A stretch of 45,876 nucleotides of DNA. It comes from Verrucomicrobiales bacterium. Its GTDB lineage: Bacteria; Verrucomicrobiota; Verrucomicrobiia; Limisphaerales; UBA9464. Each line of letters starts with the position of its first letter. Positions within the stretch are counted from its first letter, which is position 1. A program made the position numbers and the translations under genes. Below the pieces are notes generated by a model that saw nothing but the letters and a program-made list of their open reading frames with translations, did no database searches and was not told the origin of the DNA. The DNA lies in assembly GCA_027483345.1 (NCBI GenBank), contig JAIXUV010000140.1, positions 1-45,876 on the forward strand, read 5' to 3'. Below are positions 7,640-16,642 of this stretch, piece after piece.

Positions 7640-9481
7640 TCACTCCTTCGTGCGGATCCGTGCGAGGGTCTTCTCCAACCGTTCCACTTGGGGAGGCAGC
7701 AGGTGTTCGTGCCGGATCAGCTCGGCCTCCGACAGCACGTTCCGGGTGTCGTTCCGCGACTCGGCGATGCGGAATCTGGCGAAATGGAGGACGGAGGCCT
7801 CCGCCTCGTTGAAGGTGCGGGTCGCGAGGGGACGCATCCGGAATTCGGCGTCCTCGACGCGACCGGCGTTGATGAGGGCGAGGACGTGGTTGAGCAGGAG
7901 GTCGATCGACGTGCTGTTCTGGGTGAAGAGGCGCAGCGAGAGGGTGACGGCCTCCTCGACCTGGGCTTCGGTCGCGATCAGCACCGCTGCGCGGTTGTTG
8001 GCGATGCGGTTGTCCGCGGGGTTGAGTCGGTAGGCCGCCTCGGTTGCCTTCACCAGCGCCGGCATGTCCCGGGCCTCGTAGGCGGCGACACTCGTCTCGA
8101 ACCAGAATCCCGGGTCGGAGGACATCGCCCCGGCCTGTTCGAGGAGTATCTCGAGGGCGATCGTCGCACGCCCCTGCTTTCGGAGCTCGATCGCCGTCTG
8201 CACCGCGAGTTCCGGGGTCGGGAAACGCGAACCGCGGATCTGCTCGAAGACCTGGTCCGCGGACTCCCCGCGACCGGACTGGATGTCGATATAGCCTTCG
8301 AGGAACCAGCTGAAGGCGGAGAGTATCCCGTTCAGGCTCGGTTCGGTCCTCATCCGCACCGCGACTTCCTGCAGTTCCTTCCACGACTTCAGCTTCTGGA
8401 GGAGTTGGGAGGTGCTGATCCAGAGATTGGGCGCGTAGGGGAACTCCCCGAGTTGTTGGAGCCCGAAGTCGGCGGCGTATCGGGTCATCCCGAGAGCGTC
8501 GAAGATCATGGCCATCCCGGCGGCCTCGGAAGGGGATGCCGGTGCCGCGGTGAACCGCCGGGCGAGGCCTGCGGCCTCGGCGGTCTTGCCGGCGGTCACC
8601 AGCAGGTTCCAGTGACGGACGTGGTCCAGCGGTTGGTCCTCATGCCGGGTTGAAAGCTGGTCCAAGGCGTCCTTGTAGGTCGTGAGGTCGGAGATCTCGG
8701 CCGAGACGGCCAGTTGGAGACGGGTTGCTGTGGTTCCCGTTTCAAGGGACTGGCGCGCGGCCGCGAGTTCCCGGCGGGCCGACTGCATCCCCGCAGGAGG
8801 GCCCCACGCCGCCCTCCATGCGGTCACCAGCAGGCGCGAGCCCGGTGTCGCGGCGAGGTCCTCCGGGTGCGCGGCGACCAGGTCGCCGAGCTTCCTCATG
8901 GATTCCGTGTTGAACAGGGCCTCCGCGTAGAGACGGTTCATCTCCGGGTTCCGATCCTTCCCGAACCGTTCCAGCAGCGGTGCCGTCAGCTCGTGGACCC
9001 GGGCCCGGTTGTAGAAGCGGGCGACGCGCAGCGCCTCCACTCCATTGGTCCCTGTACGCTTCAGCAGTTCCTTTCCGGCGCTGAGGCCGACGATGAGTTC
9101 GGAGCGCGGCACGATATCGAGACCTCCGAGGGTGTCCACGATCGCGCGATAGACATCGAGGTTGGCCGGGTCGTTGGCCGCGGCCGACCGCCAGGTGGTC
9201 GTCGCATCCCGGATCAGGTTCCGGGCGGCTAGGGATCGGGCGGCACGGTCCAAGGACCTCGCCTGGACGCGGTCGAGGTAGCTGATCCGAACCGGCGGAT
9301 CGACCTCGGGCGTGGATGCGACGTGGATCTTCGCGATGAAGAGCAGCCCCCCGGCCACCAGGAGCAGGAAGACGGAGACCGTCCTGCGGAACCATCTGTC
9401 ATACAGCAGGGTCCGAAGCGTGCTGCTCTCCAATTCGCGCTTTGGCGCGGAAGTTTCCTGTGATGTGCCTTTCGCTTCCAT
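7640..9481 (-). CDS. Membrane-anchored helical-repeat protein, paralogue 1
   Basis: A 613-residue protein of unknown function. A cytoplasmic N-terminus of about 30 residues (ending LLYDRWFRR) is followed by one membrane helix (TVSVFLLLVAGGLLFIAKI) and a long alpha-helical extracytoplasmic region with TPR-like helix pairs, for example near the C-terminus (YRLNPADNRIANNRAAVLIATE). It is clearly paralogous to the upstream gene: both have LDRVQ/LDRLQ-R-SLxRxAR just after the membrane helix, a central HVRHWNLLVTAGKTAEAA / HAGHWTLLIQTGRSAEAA block, WFLEGY, and the same closing region. The ATG at 9479-9481 lies four bases after the paralogue's stop; an alternative ATG at 9502 would overlap it. It is the last gene of the accA-manA operon. 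Confidence 0.8.
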   Translation of the reverse strand: MEAKGTSQETSAPKRELESSTLRTLLYDRWFRRTVSVFLLLVAGGLLFIAKIHVASTPEVDPPVRISYLDRVQARSLDRAARSLAARNLIRDATTTWRSAAANDPANLDVYRAIVDTLGGLDIVPRSELIVGLSAGKELLKRTGTNGVEALRVARFYNRARVHELTAPLLERFGKDRNPEMNRLYAEALFNTESMRKLGDLVAAHPEDLAATPGSRLLVTAWRAAWGPPAGMQSARRELAAARQSLETGTTATRLQLAVSAEISDLTTYKDALDQLSTRHEDQPLDHVRHWNLLVTAGKTAEAAGLARRFTAAPASPSEAAGMAMIFDALGMTRYAADFGLQQLGEFPYAPNLWISTSQLLQKLKSWKELQEVAVRMRTEPSLNGILSAFSWFLEGYIDIQSGRGESADQVFEQIRGSRFPTPELAVQTAIELRKQGRATIALEILLEQAGAMSSDPGFWFETSVAAYEARDMPALVKATEAAYRLNPADNRIANNRAAVLIATEAQVEEAVTLSLRLFTQNSTSIDLLLNHVLALINAGRVEDAEFRMRPLATRTFNEAEASVLHFARFRIAESRNDTRNVLSEAELIRHEHLLPPQVERLEKTLARIRTKE

Positions 9482-9485
9482 GATC

Positions 9486-11378
9486 TTAGTTTCCCAATCC
9501 AAGGCGACGCGTCTCCTTGTCCAGCCATTCGGCCTGCGCCGACTTCAGGAACCGCTTTTCGATGAGGGGGAATTCAGCGGCGGCGGCGGCGCTGTCGCCC
9601 TCGATGACTCCGATCTCGAAACGCGCAAGGTGGATCAGCGTGGCCTCCAGGGCGCCCATGGTCTCGGGCCTAAGCACTTCGAGCTCCTGGCGCGCCTGGC
9701 CAGTCCGACGATTGAGGACCAGGGCGAGGATGTGGTTGATGCGCGCCGCGAGGTCCCCCGGATTCCGGGCCACCCGCCGAAGGGTCAATTCCACGGCCCG
9801 GGCCGGCTGCTCGCGGAGCATCAGGAGCGCGGCCGCCAGGTTGTTGATGATGAGCGGTTCGTCGGGGCTGATCTGGTAGGCTTTCTCGTTGGCGGTCAGC
9901 ATCAGGCGGATGTCGTCGGTCTGATAGGCCGCCAGACCGAGGCGGAACCAGTAGTCTGCCCGTCCTCCGAAGGTCTTCTCCATCCCTTCGAACAGGCTCC
10001 GGGCCACGTCCGGATGTCCCAGTTGCTGCAGTTGGACGGCGCACCGGTAGCCGATGAGGGGATCGGAGATGTGGGACCGGAGCATCTCCTGGAACTCGAG
10101 CGAACCCACCTTGCGCAATTCCGCCTCGGGCATTCCGCCGCTCTGTCGGACGGCCATGACGGCGCCATACCCTTCGAGGAACCAGCCGTAGCCCGGGACC
10201 TCCTGGCGCTGTCGGGGATCGTTCCGGAGCTGGAGGCCGAGGATCCGCAGCTCCCCCCACCGGCCGGCGTTCCCGAGCATCTCGGCCATCGCCACCCAGA
10301 CCTGCGTGTGGAAGGAGAAGATCTCCAGGTTCCGCTGCATCAGCTGGATCGCCTCGTCCTTCAGTCCGAGGATGTTGAGCAGGTTGGCTATCCGGATCAG
10401 CTCAACCGGCGTCCTCGGTTTGGAATTGACCTTGCGCGCCAGCTGGGCGGCCTCCGCGGAACGACCGGTCTGGATCAGGAGGGTCCAATGTCCGGCATGG
10501 TGCGAAAGGGTGTCGGCGTGCCGGTCCACGAGGAACTCGAGGGAGCGTGCGAAGGACTCGGCATCCTGACGGCTTGCGGCCAACTGGAGATGGACCTGAT
10601 GCGCCAACAGGGCGGTGGAAGGTTCCTCGAGGAACCGCCGTAGCCGGGCCTGGCCTTCGGAGATGCCGATCACCGGTCCCCATCCGGCAGCCCACGCCGC
10701 GTGGTAGACGGCCAGTTCCGGGTCGGCTGCGAAGGCCTCCGGCGACTCGCTCCAGAGCGCGCCGAAGAGTTCCATCTGACCGCTGCGGTACGCGGCCTTG
10801 ATCAGGGACCGCCGGGCGGCCTGGGAAAGGACCTGCCTGTGCGGAAGCAGCATGGAGATGTTGAGGTCGTCCAAGGCGTACTTCTCGCAGATGTCCCCGA
10901 GCAGCGTCAGGTTGACGGCGTTGGTCCCGTCGAGTCGGAACAGCCAGAAGAGCTGCTGGATTCCCCGGCCAAGCTCACGTCGTTCCGGGTCGGGCAACGC
11001 CAGGACAGCACGCACGAGTCCCCGGTTGGCCTCGATGTCCGCGGCGTTGTTGGCGACGGCGCCGGCCCAGGTCTGGATCGCCTCGTTCCACTGGCCGGCC
11101 GACTCCGCGGCGCGGGCGGTCCGGGACAGCGACCGGACCTGAAGCCGGTCGAGCAGGCTGACCCGGACCTTGGGCTCGAAACCCGACGGGGTCGAAGTCC
11201 ATATCTTGGGCAACCCGACCAGGGCGGCGACGCAAAGGAGTGCGGAGACGACCACCGCGACCATGAAGCGCCGTTCCACCATCATCTGGCGGAACAGGGG
11301 GAACTCGATCCGGCTCGGATCGCGAATCGAGTCTTTCTTGTCCTCCTCCTCGGGGTCCTCTGGAAGTGGATCGGCCAT
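9486..11378 (-). CDS. Membrane-anchored helical-repeat protein, paralogue 2
   Basis: A 630-residue sister of the downstream gene with the same plan. An acidic, charged N-terminus (PLPEDPEEEDKKDS) is followed by a membrane helix at about residues 36-54 (MVAVVVSALLCVAALVGLP), and then by about 570 residues of predicted helical repeats with TPR-like signatures (KAYQISPDEPLIINNLAAALL). The two proteins probably arose by tandem duplication and have diverged considerably. They may act as a pair, for example as a scaffold on the periplasmic face of the inner membrane, but this is inference; no catalytic motif is visible. It follows manA with a six-base gap. Confidence 0.8.
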   Translation of the reverse strand: MADPLPEDPEEEDKKDSIRDPSRIEFPLFRQMMVERRFMVAVVVSALLCVAALVGLPKIWTSTPSGFEPKVRVSLLDRLQVRSLSRTARAAESAGQWNEAIQTWAGAVANNAADIEANRGLVRAVLALPDPERRELGRGIQQLFWLFRLDGTNAVNLTLLGDICEKYALDDLNISMLLPHRQVLSQAARRSLIKAAYRSGQMELFGALWSESPEAFAADPELAVYHAAWAAGWGPVIGISEGQARLRRFLEEPSTALLAHQVHLQLAASRQDAESFARSLEFLVDRHADTLSHHAGHWTLLIQTGRSAEAAQLARKVNSKPRTPVELIRIANLLNILGLKDEAIQLMQRNLEIFSFHTQVWVAMAEMLGNAGRWGELRILGLQLRNDPRQRQEVPGYGWFLEGYGAVMAVRQSGGMPEAELRKVGSLEFQEMLRSHISDPLIGYRCAVQLQQLGHPDVARSLFEGMEKTFGGRADYWFRLGLAAYQTDDIRLMLTANEKAYQISPDEPLIINNLAAALLMLREQPARAVELTLRRVARNPGDLAARINHILALVLNRRTGQARQELEVLRPETMGALEATLIHLARFEIGVIEGDSAAAAAEFPLIEKRFLKSAQAEWLDKETRRLGLGN

Positions 11379-11384
11379 GATGGT

Positions 11385-12380
11385 TCAGGAATCCAGATGA
11401 CGTCGGACTGCGAGCACCTTCGTGGTGGTGGACGCGCCGGAGAGGCTCAGGGAACCGGCCGCTGCCGGGAAAAGGACGAAGTCGCCCGGCGAAACGCGGG
11501 CGGCTCCGGAGCCTGCCATGGCATCGACCGAGCCCGCGACGCCGGCGAGGACGACAGGGCCGTCGTTGTTTCCAAGGACATGGCTGCGACCGGGTTCGAT
11601 CTCGAGGAGGTCGATGTCGAACAACACATTTCGGATCAGCGGCCTGTTCCATACCCCGGGGGCCACCCGGGACCTGATTTCCGGGATCAACGCCGGCAAG
11701 GTGTCCTCGAAGTCAATCGATTCGAAGGCCTGCTCGAGGTGCAGGTCGCGCGGACGGCCATCCTTGTCCACACGGTTCCAGTCGAAGACACGGTAGGTGG
11801 TGTCGGAGTTCTGCTGGACCTCGAAGACGACATTGCCGGCTCCCAAGGCGTGGACGCGTCCGCTGGGCAGGAACATCGCGTCGCCGGCCCGCACCCGGTG
11901 GCGGTGGAAGCACTCGGCGACCGATCCGTCACGGGTCCTGGCCTCGAAGACCGCACGGGTGACACCCGGTTGCAATCCCACGTGGATCGTCGCCTCAGGG
12001 GAAGCCTGGGCGATGTACCACATCTCCGTTTTGGGCTGGCCGCCGAGCCTTTCTGCCTTTGAGGCCGGCGGGTGGACCTGGAGGGAGAGGTCCGCTCGGG
12101 CGTCGAGGATCTTGATCAGCCAGGGGAAGCGGCCAGCCTGCGACGGGAGCCCGCCCAGCATCTCGTCCGGAAATCGTTCGAGAAGTTCGCGCAGCGAGGT
12201 GCCCTTCCAGGGACCTGTGGCCACCACGGAGACCTCCTCGGGCCGGTCGACAATATCCCATGATTCCCCAATGGACAGGTCGGGCGACGCGGACCTGCCG
12301 AAGAGCCGGACAAGGGAGTCCCCGCCCCAGATGCGCTCCTTGAGGATGGGTACGAAGGAAAGGGGACCGTCCGGAATCAT
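11385..12380 (-). CDS. manA: Mannose-6-phosphate isomerase, type I
   Basis: Interconverts mannose-6-phosphate and fructose-6-phosphate, feeding GDP-mannose and other envelope sugars or allowing mannose use. The 331-residue protein has the cupin zinc site of type I enzymes: Gln101 and His103 in LSLQVHPP, Glu119 in KTEMWYI, and the late histidine in LPSGRVHALGAG. It begins with the typical KERIWGG and includes the substrate segment GESWDIVDRPEEVSVV. It matches the shorter bacterial form seen in Bacillus rather than the larger E. coli enzyme. The ATG at 12380 overlaps the accA stop by four bases (ATGA), so its translation is probably coupled to accA. Confidence 0.92.
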   Translation of the reverse strand: MIPDGPLSFVPILKERIWGGDSLVRLFGRSASPDLSIGESWDIVDRPEEVSVVATGPWKGTSLRELLERFPDEMLGGLPSQAGRFPWLIKILDARADLSLQVHPPASKAERLGGQPKTEMWYIAQASPEATIHVGLQPGVTRAVFEARTRDGSVAECFHRHRVRAGDAMFLPSGRVHALGAGNVVFEVQQNSDTTYRVFDWNRVDKDGRPRDLHLEQAFESIDFEDTLPALIPEIRSRVAPGVWNRPLIRNVLFDIDLLEIEPGRSHVLGNNDGPVVLAGVAGSVDAMAGSGAARVSPGDFVLFPAAAGSLSLSGASTTTKVLAVRRHLDS

Positions 12381-13354
12381 GCGGCGACCGGCTTCGGTTC
12401 GGTGAAGTGACCGAAGGCGCGGAACTTGGCGTAGCGACGCGCGAGCCGGTCCTCCTTCGACAGGGCCTGGACCTCGTCGAGATGTCGGAGAAGTCCTTCG
12501 CGAAGCGTTGTCGCAGTGGCGTCGGGATCGTGATGGGCGCCGCCGAGGGGTTCCTGGAGCACCTCGTCCACGAGACCCGCGGCCTTGAGGTGGGGAGCGG
12601 TGATCTTCAAGGCCTCCGCCGCCTTCGGCGCCGCCGTGCGGTCCTTCCAGAGGATCGCCGCGCAGCCTTCCGGGCTGATCACGGAATAGTAGGCGTTCTC
12701 GAGGATCAGCACGCGGTCCGCCACGCCGATGCCGAGGGCGCCACCGGAACCGCCCTCGCCGATGACGCAGGCGATGATCGGGACCTCGAACACCATCATC
12801 TCACGCAGGTTCACCGCGATCGCCTCGGCGATGTGACGTTCCTCGGCGCCGATGCCGGGATAGGCGCCGGCCGTGTCGATGAGGGTTACGATCGGCAGCC
12901 CGAACCGGTCGGCCAGCTTCATCAGGCGCAGCGCCTTGCGATAGCCTTCGGGATGGGCGGAACCGAAGTTCCGGAGGATGTTCTCCTTGGTGTCGCGGCC
13001 CTTCTGGGTGCCGATGACCACCACCCGCCGCCCGCCCAGCTTGGCGAACCCGCCGACCATCGCCCGGTCGTCGGAGAACAAACGGTCCCCATGCAGTTCC
13101 TCGAATTCGGTGAACGCGGTCCGTAGGTAGTCCAAGGTGTACGGCCGACGCGGATGACGGGCCAACTGCACCCGCTGCCACGAGGTCAGGTTGGAGTAGA
13201 GCTGCTTCTGCGCCTCGAGGATCTTCCGCTCGAGGCCCTGGATCTCCTCTTCCCAGCTGATTCCCAGGGAATCGGTCTCCGGATGCGCCCGCAATTCGTC
13301 GAGCTTGCGCTGCAGTTCGGCGATCGGTTTTTCGAAATCGAGATAGTGTCTCAT
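12377..13354 (-). CDS. accA: Acetyl-CoA carboxylase carboxyltransferase, alpha subunit
   Basis: Alpha subunit of the carboxyltransferase that makes malonyl-CoA, the first committed step of fatty-acid synthesis. The 325-residue protein has the standard N-terminus (HYLDFEKPIAELQRKLDEL), the RVQLARHPRRPYTLDYL segment and the catalytic-core blocks: VVVIGTQKGRDTKENILRNFG, ALRLMKLADRFGLPIVTLIDTAGAYPGI, and IGEGGSGGALGI. ATG 13354 gives the normal start; the six-codon upstream extension does not. It heads a four-gene operon with manA and the two repeat proteins. The partner accD is not in the window. A weak promoter-like pair lies just upstream. Confidence 0.97.
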   Translation of the reverse strand: MRHYLDFEKPIAELQRKLDELRAHPETDSLGISWEEEIQGLERKILEAQKQLYSNLTSWQRVQLARHPRRPYTLDYLRTAFTEFEELHGDRLFSDDRAMVGGFAKLGGRRVVVIGTQKGRDTKENILRNFGSAHPEGYRKALRLMKLADRFGLPIVTLIDTAGAYPGIGAEERHIAEAIAVNLREMMVFEVPIIACVIGEGGSGGALGIGVADRVLILENAYYSVISPEGCAAILWKDRTAAPKAAEALKITAPHLKAAGLVDEVLQEPLGGAHHDPDATATTLREGLLRHLDEVQALSKEDRLARRYAKFRAFGHFTEPKPVAA

Positions 13355-13386
13355 CGGCTCGGACGGCCCCACGACCGCCCGGTTGA

Positions 13387-13416
13387 ACGGTATGCACCCG
13401 GTCCCAAACCGGGCAA
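13387..13416 (-). promoter_or_regulatory. Possible promoter of the accA operon
   Basis: On the minus strand TTGCCC (complement of 13411-13416), an 18-base spacer and TACCGT (complement of 13387-13392), giving a leader of about 26 bases before the accA ATG. The sequence is a weak match to sigma-70 but shares the TACCGT box with the propeller-gene promoter. Confidence 0.25.
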
Positions 13417-13453
13417 CGGCGGAGTTGGGCCGCGTCCCACCGTCCGTTCACAA

Positions 13454-14692
13454 TCAGGAACCTGGCTGGAACAGGCGGACCAAGGCCGCGGCGTTGAGCA
13501 GGGCTTTCGGCGCGAAGGAGCCGAGCTCGACGTACTCGGGCACCTTCGAGCCGTCGGCGCTGCGTTCCGAACAGTGGGCGTTCCCTCCGGCCGGACCGAG
13601 GCCATCCAGGGTCGCTACGGACTCCCACAGGTGGTTGCCGTCGCTGAGTCCCCCGCGTTCTTCGCCCTCGATCGGGATGCCCAGCCCGGCGGCCGTCGAA
13701 ATCCAGTGTTGGAGCAGCACCTCGGTCCCGGGATTCACCGGCCAAGGTGCGGTCTCGGTCTCGATCCGGACGTGGACCTCGGCCGGATGTCCATCGGCAC
13801 GGCTCCGTAAGTCCCCGGTTCCGGCCAAGGCGAGCAATCCCGCCCGGGCCGACGCGTAGGCGGCGGGATCGAACGCCCGGAATTCTCCCTCGGCCAAAGC
13901 CGACTGGGGCACACGGTTCAAGCCGCCGCCTCCTTCGATCCGGCCGACGTTGACGGTCAGCAGCCGGGTGGGATCGGTGAGCGCCTCGGCCTGGAGGATG
14001 CGCCGGGCGAGTTGGGAGATGGCGTTCACTCCCCGGGCGTGGTCGACGCCGGCGTGGGCGGAGCGTCCGTCCGCCCACATGCGGAACGTTCCGCGTCCCT
14101 TGCGCGCCCGCACCAGGCGGCGCATCGACCCGCGGCTCCCCTCCGCCTCGAAGACCAGCGCTGCGCGGGCGCCTGAACCCAGTCGTCGGACCAGCTCCGG
14201 TCCGAAGTCCGGCGAAAGCTCTTCCTCGGCGGCGTTCAGCCCGATTACCCAGCGTGTCCCGCCGAAGACCTCGGGCGCTGCGGCGCGCAGCGCGTGCAAC
14301 ACCAGCCAGATCATCACCGTGCCACCCTTGATGTCCTCGGTCCCGGGTCCGTAGGCCCGGTCGTCTTCGCGGAGCCACCGGAACCCATTGCGCTCCTCCT
14401 CCTCCGGCGGGAACACCGTGTCCAGGTGCGAGACGAGCCCGAGCGAAACGGGTGCCCCGGAGGCCTCCGGACGCGACAGGAACAGGTGACAGCCATAGCC
14501 GGGAACGACCGATGGAACCGACTCGGCCACGAACCCCAACGGGGCGAAGGCCTCGGCGGTGAACGTGGCCAGCCGTGCGACGCCTTCCGGGTTCCGGGTC
14601 CAGCTGTTGATCCCGACCATCGCGCGCAGCAGTTCGAACGCCTCGGGCAGGCGGCGTGCGATCTCGTCGCGGAGAACTTCTACCGGGGCCAT
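13454..14692 (-). CDS. M20-family metallopeptidase (glutamate carboxypeptidase-like)
   Basis: Zinc-dependent exopeptidase or amidohydrolase of the M20 family (CPG2/ArgE/DapE relatives). The 412-residue protein shows the metal ligands in order: His and Asp in SLGLVSHLDTVF, Asp in GPGTEDIKGG, the Glu-Glu pair in NAAEEEL, an acidic ligand in FEAEG, and a late histidine in DGNHLW. Between them is the dimerisation domain with RSAHAGVDHARGVNAI. The start at 14692 is supported by GAAGGAA about nine bases upstream on the minus strand; the open frame continues 16 codons further without need. No signal peptide is visible, so it is likely cytoplasmic. The substrate is unknown. Confidence 0.88.
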   Translation of the reverse strand: MAPVEVLRDEIARRLPEAFELLRAMVGINSWTRNPEGVARLATFTAEAFAPLGFVAESVPSVVPGYGCHLFLSRPEASGAPVSLGLVSHLDTVFPPEEEERNGFRWLREDDRAYGPGTEDIKGGTVMIWLVLHALRAAAPEVFGGTRWVIGLNAAEEELSPDFGPELVRRLGSGARAALVFEAEGSRGSMRRLVRARKGRGTFRMWADGRSAHAGVDHARGVNAISQLARRILQAEALTDPTRLLTVNVGRIEGGGGLNRVPQSALAEGEFRAFDPAAYASARAGLLALAGTGDLRSRADGHPAEVHVRIETETAPWPVNPGTEVLLQHWISTAAGLGIPIEGEERGGLSDGNHLWESVATLDGLGPAGGNAHCSERSADGSKVPEYVELGSFAPKALLNAAALVRLFQPGS

Positions 14693-14750
14693 GACGTGGT
14701 GTTCCTTCAACGCGCTGTTCCGTATTTCAGTTGGCCCCATTCAATGCCTG

Positions 14751-14903
14751 CGAGACGTGACCCCACCCGGCATCGCCAAGGCACCAAAGGGGAAGCCGGA
14801 TCCAGAGCCAAAGCGGCGGACACCGGCCGGCGTCCCGTCTTTCCACCATAAGAGCCGCGGTTTCCGGCCCGACACCTCGCGTCTTTGCGTCTTTGCGTGA
14901 GGG
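14751..14903 (-). repeat. Dispersed intergenic element with CACGCAAAG-type end
   Basis: Most of the gap between the M20 gene and the VC0807-family gene. On the minus strand it opens CCCTCACGCAAAGACGC, with a second CAAAGACGC in tandem, and it closes near CCTTTGGTGCCTTGGCGATG, resembling an inverted, decayed copy of the opening. Copies with the same plan lie at 17128-17267 and 28699-28825, and half-copies at 23855-23881 and 35215-35242. Confidence 0.5.
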
Positions 14904-14919
14904 ACTTCCCCGCATGGGC

Positions 14920-15669
14920 TCACTTGGCCTTCGCCTTGGGAGGAGGCGCGTGGAAGAGCTCCTCCGGCTTCAGACCGGTGAGGCGTTGGATGCCGTTCAG
15001 AAGCCGCATGAGGGCCCAGATCATCATCCCCATGCTGGGCACCACGATCACCGGCCAGGACATCCAGCTCATGCGGCCGAGCTGACGGTTCCATTCCTCC
15101 GAGGCCGGCTCGGCCTTCAGCAGCCACATCGCGAGCCCGAAGTTGAGGGCGGCGCTGAGGAGGAACGACACGGTGAGGAGCCAGGACGAGGAGACCAGCA
15201 GCCGCTGGAAGCCGGCTTCCGCCTGGCGCTCCCGGAGCGCGTCCGCGACGCGGCGGGTGTCGAGCACCTGGTCGTTGTAGAGCAGTTCGCGGACGAGCGG
15301 TTTTCCGCCCAGCAGGGAGACCGGGATGGCGATCCCGATGAGGGCGGGGATGCTCGCCTCCTTGATCGCGTACCACAGGGCGGTCGCGCGCCACCAGCCG
15401 AGGTGGGTGCCGACGCCGAGCCCGCCCGACGCGAGCGTTCCCACGATGCCCAGGATGGAGAAGAGGTTCCACTTGCGGCGCAGGAACCAGTCCCAGATGC
15501 CGTAACCGAGCGGCAACGACAACGCCACCACCAGCGCCCAGAGCGGCCCGAGCCGGTCCGCCTTGCTCAGCTTGTCCAGGATCAGTCCGGGCAGGAAGAC
15601 GTTGCAGGCGAGGTTCAGCAGCAGGTTCTCACGCGGCGGGGGCGTGCTGGATGTCGGCGACTCGGCCAT
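14920..15669 (-). CDS. VC0807-family integral membrane protein
   Basis: A 249-residue polytopic protein matching the VC0807 family as I recall it: ENLLLNLACNVFLPGLILDKLS, then GPLWALVVALSLPLGYGIWDW, RRKWNLFSILGIVGTLASGGLG and WYAIKEASIPALIGIAI. About six membrane helices are visible, with a short polar tail rich in Pro and Lys. The family has no established biochemical function and resembles intracellular septation protein A in its hydrophobic profile. It is divergent from parA. Its 3' end runs into a dispersed repeat. Confidence 0.7.
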   Translation of the reverse strand: MAESPTSSTPPPRENLLLNLACNVFLPGLILDKLSKADRLGPLWALVVALSLPLGYGIWDWFLRRKWNLFSILGIVGTLASGGLGVGTHLGWWRATALWYAIKEASIPALIGIAIPVSLLGGKPLVRELLYNDQVLDTRRVADALRERQAEAGFQRLLVSSSWLLTVSFLLSAALNFGLAMWLLKAEPASEEWNRQLGRMSWMSWPVIVVPSMGMMIWALMRLLNGIQRLTGLKPEELFHAPPPKAKAK

Positions 15670-15793
15670 GGTCGCGGCGAAGCGTGCCGTTCCCTTTCCG
15701 AATCGGAAGCCGAATCGGCAGCCCGCCTGCCGCTGGCATCCGGAAGCGCGTTTCCCTTTGCGCCACGGGGCCGCCTCGCCCGACTCTCAGCCC

Positions 15794-16582
15794 ATGCCGT
15801 CTCATGTCATCGCCGTGGCCAACCAGAAGGGTGGCGTCGGCAAGACCACCACCAGCGTCAACCTCTCTGCCGCCCTCGCGGCCCTGGGGCACCCGGTGCT
15901 GCTCATCGACATGGATTCCCAGGCCAACGCCACGAGCGGTCTCGGCCTGGACAAGCTCGAGGGCGGTTCCGTGTACCGTCCGCTGCTCGGCGAAGGGACG
16001 TTGGAGGAAAGGGTCCGCGCCACGGCGCTGCCGAACCTCTCCGTCATCGGCAGCGAGGTGGACCTCTGCGGCGCCGAGGTCGAACTGGCCCGGGCCGAGG
16101 ACTACCTCCATCGGCTCAAGAACGCCCTGAAGCCCCTCCGCGATTCCGGGCGCTTCGAGGTCATCCTCATCGACTGCCCGCCTTCGCTCGGGATCCTCAC
16201 CCTCAACTGCTTCGCCGCGGCCGACCGGCTCCTCGTGCCGCTCCAGTGCGAGTACTACGCCCTGGAAGGCATCGCGATGATCACCCGGATCCTTAACCAA
16301 CTCCGGGACGGCGGGATCAATCCCGACCTCGCGATCCTCGGCGTGCTCATGACCATGTACGACGGCCGGACCAAGCTGGCCCAGGGCGTCGTCGCCGAGG
16401 TGCGCCAGCATTTCGGGGAGACGGTCTTCGACACGGTCATCCCGCGCACGACGCGCCTCGCCGAGGCCCCGAGCCACGGCAAGCCGATCACCACCTACGA
16501 TCCCTACAGCGCCGGCGCGGCCGCGTACGAGGTGCTGGCCCAGGAAGTGGCGAAGCGTCTCGCGCTTCCTCCGCGGGGTTGA
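15794..16582 (+). CDS. ParA/Soj-family partition ATPase
   Basis: Deviant-Walker ATPase of 262 residues, of the type that positions chromosomes, plasmids or large protein assemblies by ATP-dependent DNA binding. The deviant Walker A KGGVGKTTT is at residues 12-20, with the signature lysine; LLIDMDSQANAT is motif A-prime and LIDCPPSLG is Walker B. The C-terminal half (LLVPLQCEYYALEGI, MTMYDGRTKLAQGVV, IPRTTRLAEAPSHGKPI) is close to chromosomal ParA/Soj. ATG 15794 is chosen from homology; an upstream in-frame extension overlaps the divergent gene. No parB or parS-like sites are evident, so this is either the chromosomal ParA with its partner elsewhere or an orphan. Confidence 0.9.
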   Translation: MPSHVIAVANQKGGVGKTTTSVNLSAALAALGHPVLLIDMDSQANATSGLGLDKLEGGSVYRPLLGEGTLEERVRATALPNLSVIGSEVDLCGAEVELARAEDYLHRLKNALKPLRDSGRFEVILIDCPPSLGILTLNCFAAADRLLVPLQCEYYALEGIAMITRILNQLRDGGINPDLAILGVLMTMYDGRTKLAQGVVAEVRQHFGETVFDTVIPRTTRLAEAPSHGKPITTYDPYSAGAAAYEVLAQEVAKRLALPPRG

Positions 16583-16642
16583 ACCGGTTGCCGGCTGGGT
16601 CCGATCTGGGGACATCCCGTCCGTCGCGACCGGTACGGCCGT

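Noticed and set aside
9312-12062. Plus-strand open frames opposite the two repeat-protein genes and manA
   Set aside because: These have charged, low-complexity translations with no domains and no ribosome-binding sites, while the minus-strand genes are paralogous and conserved.
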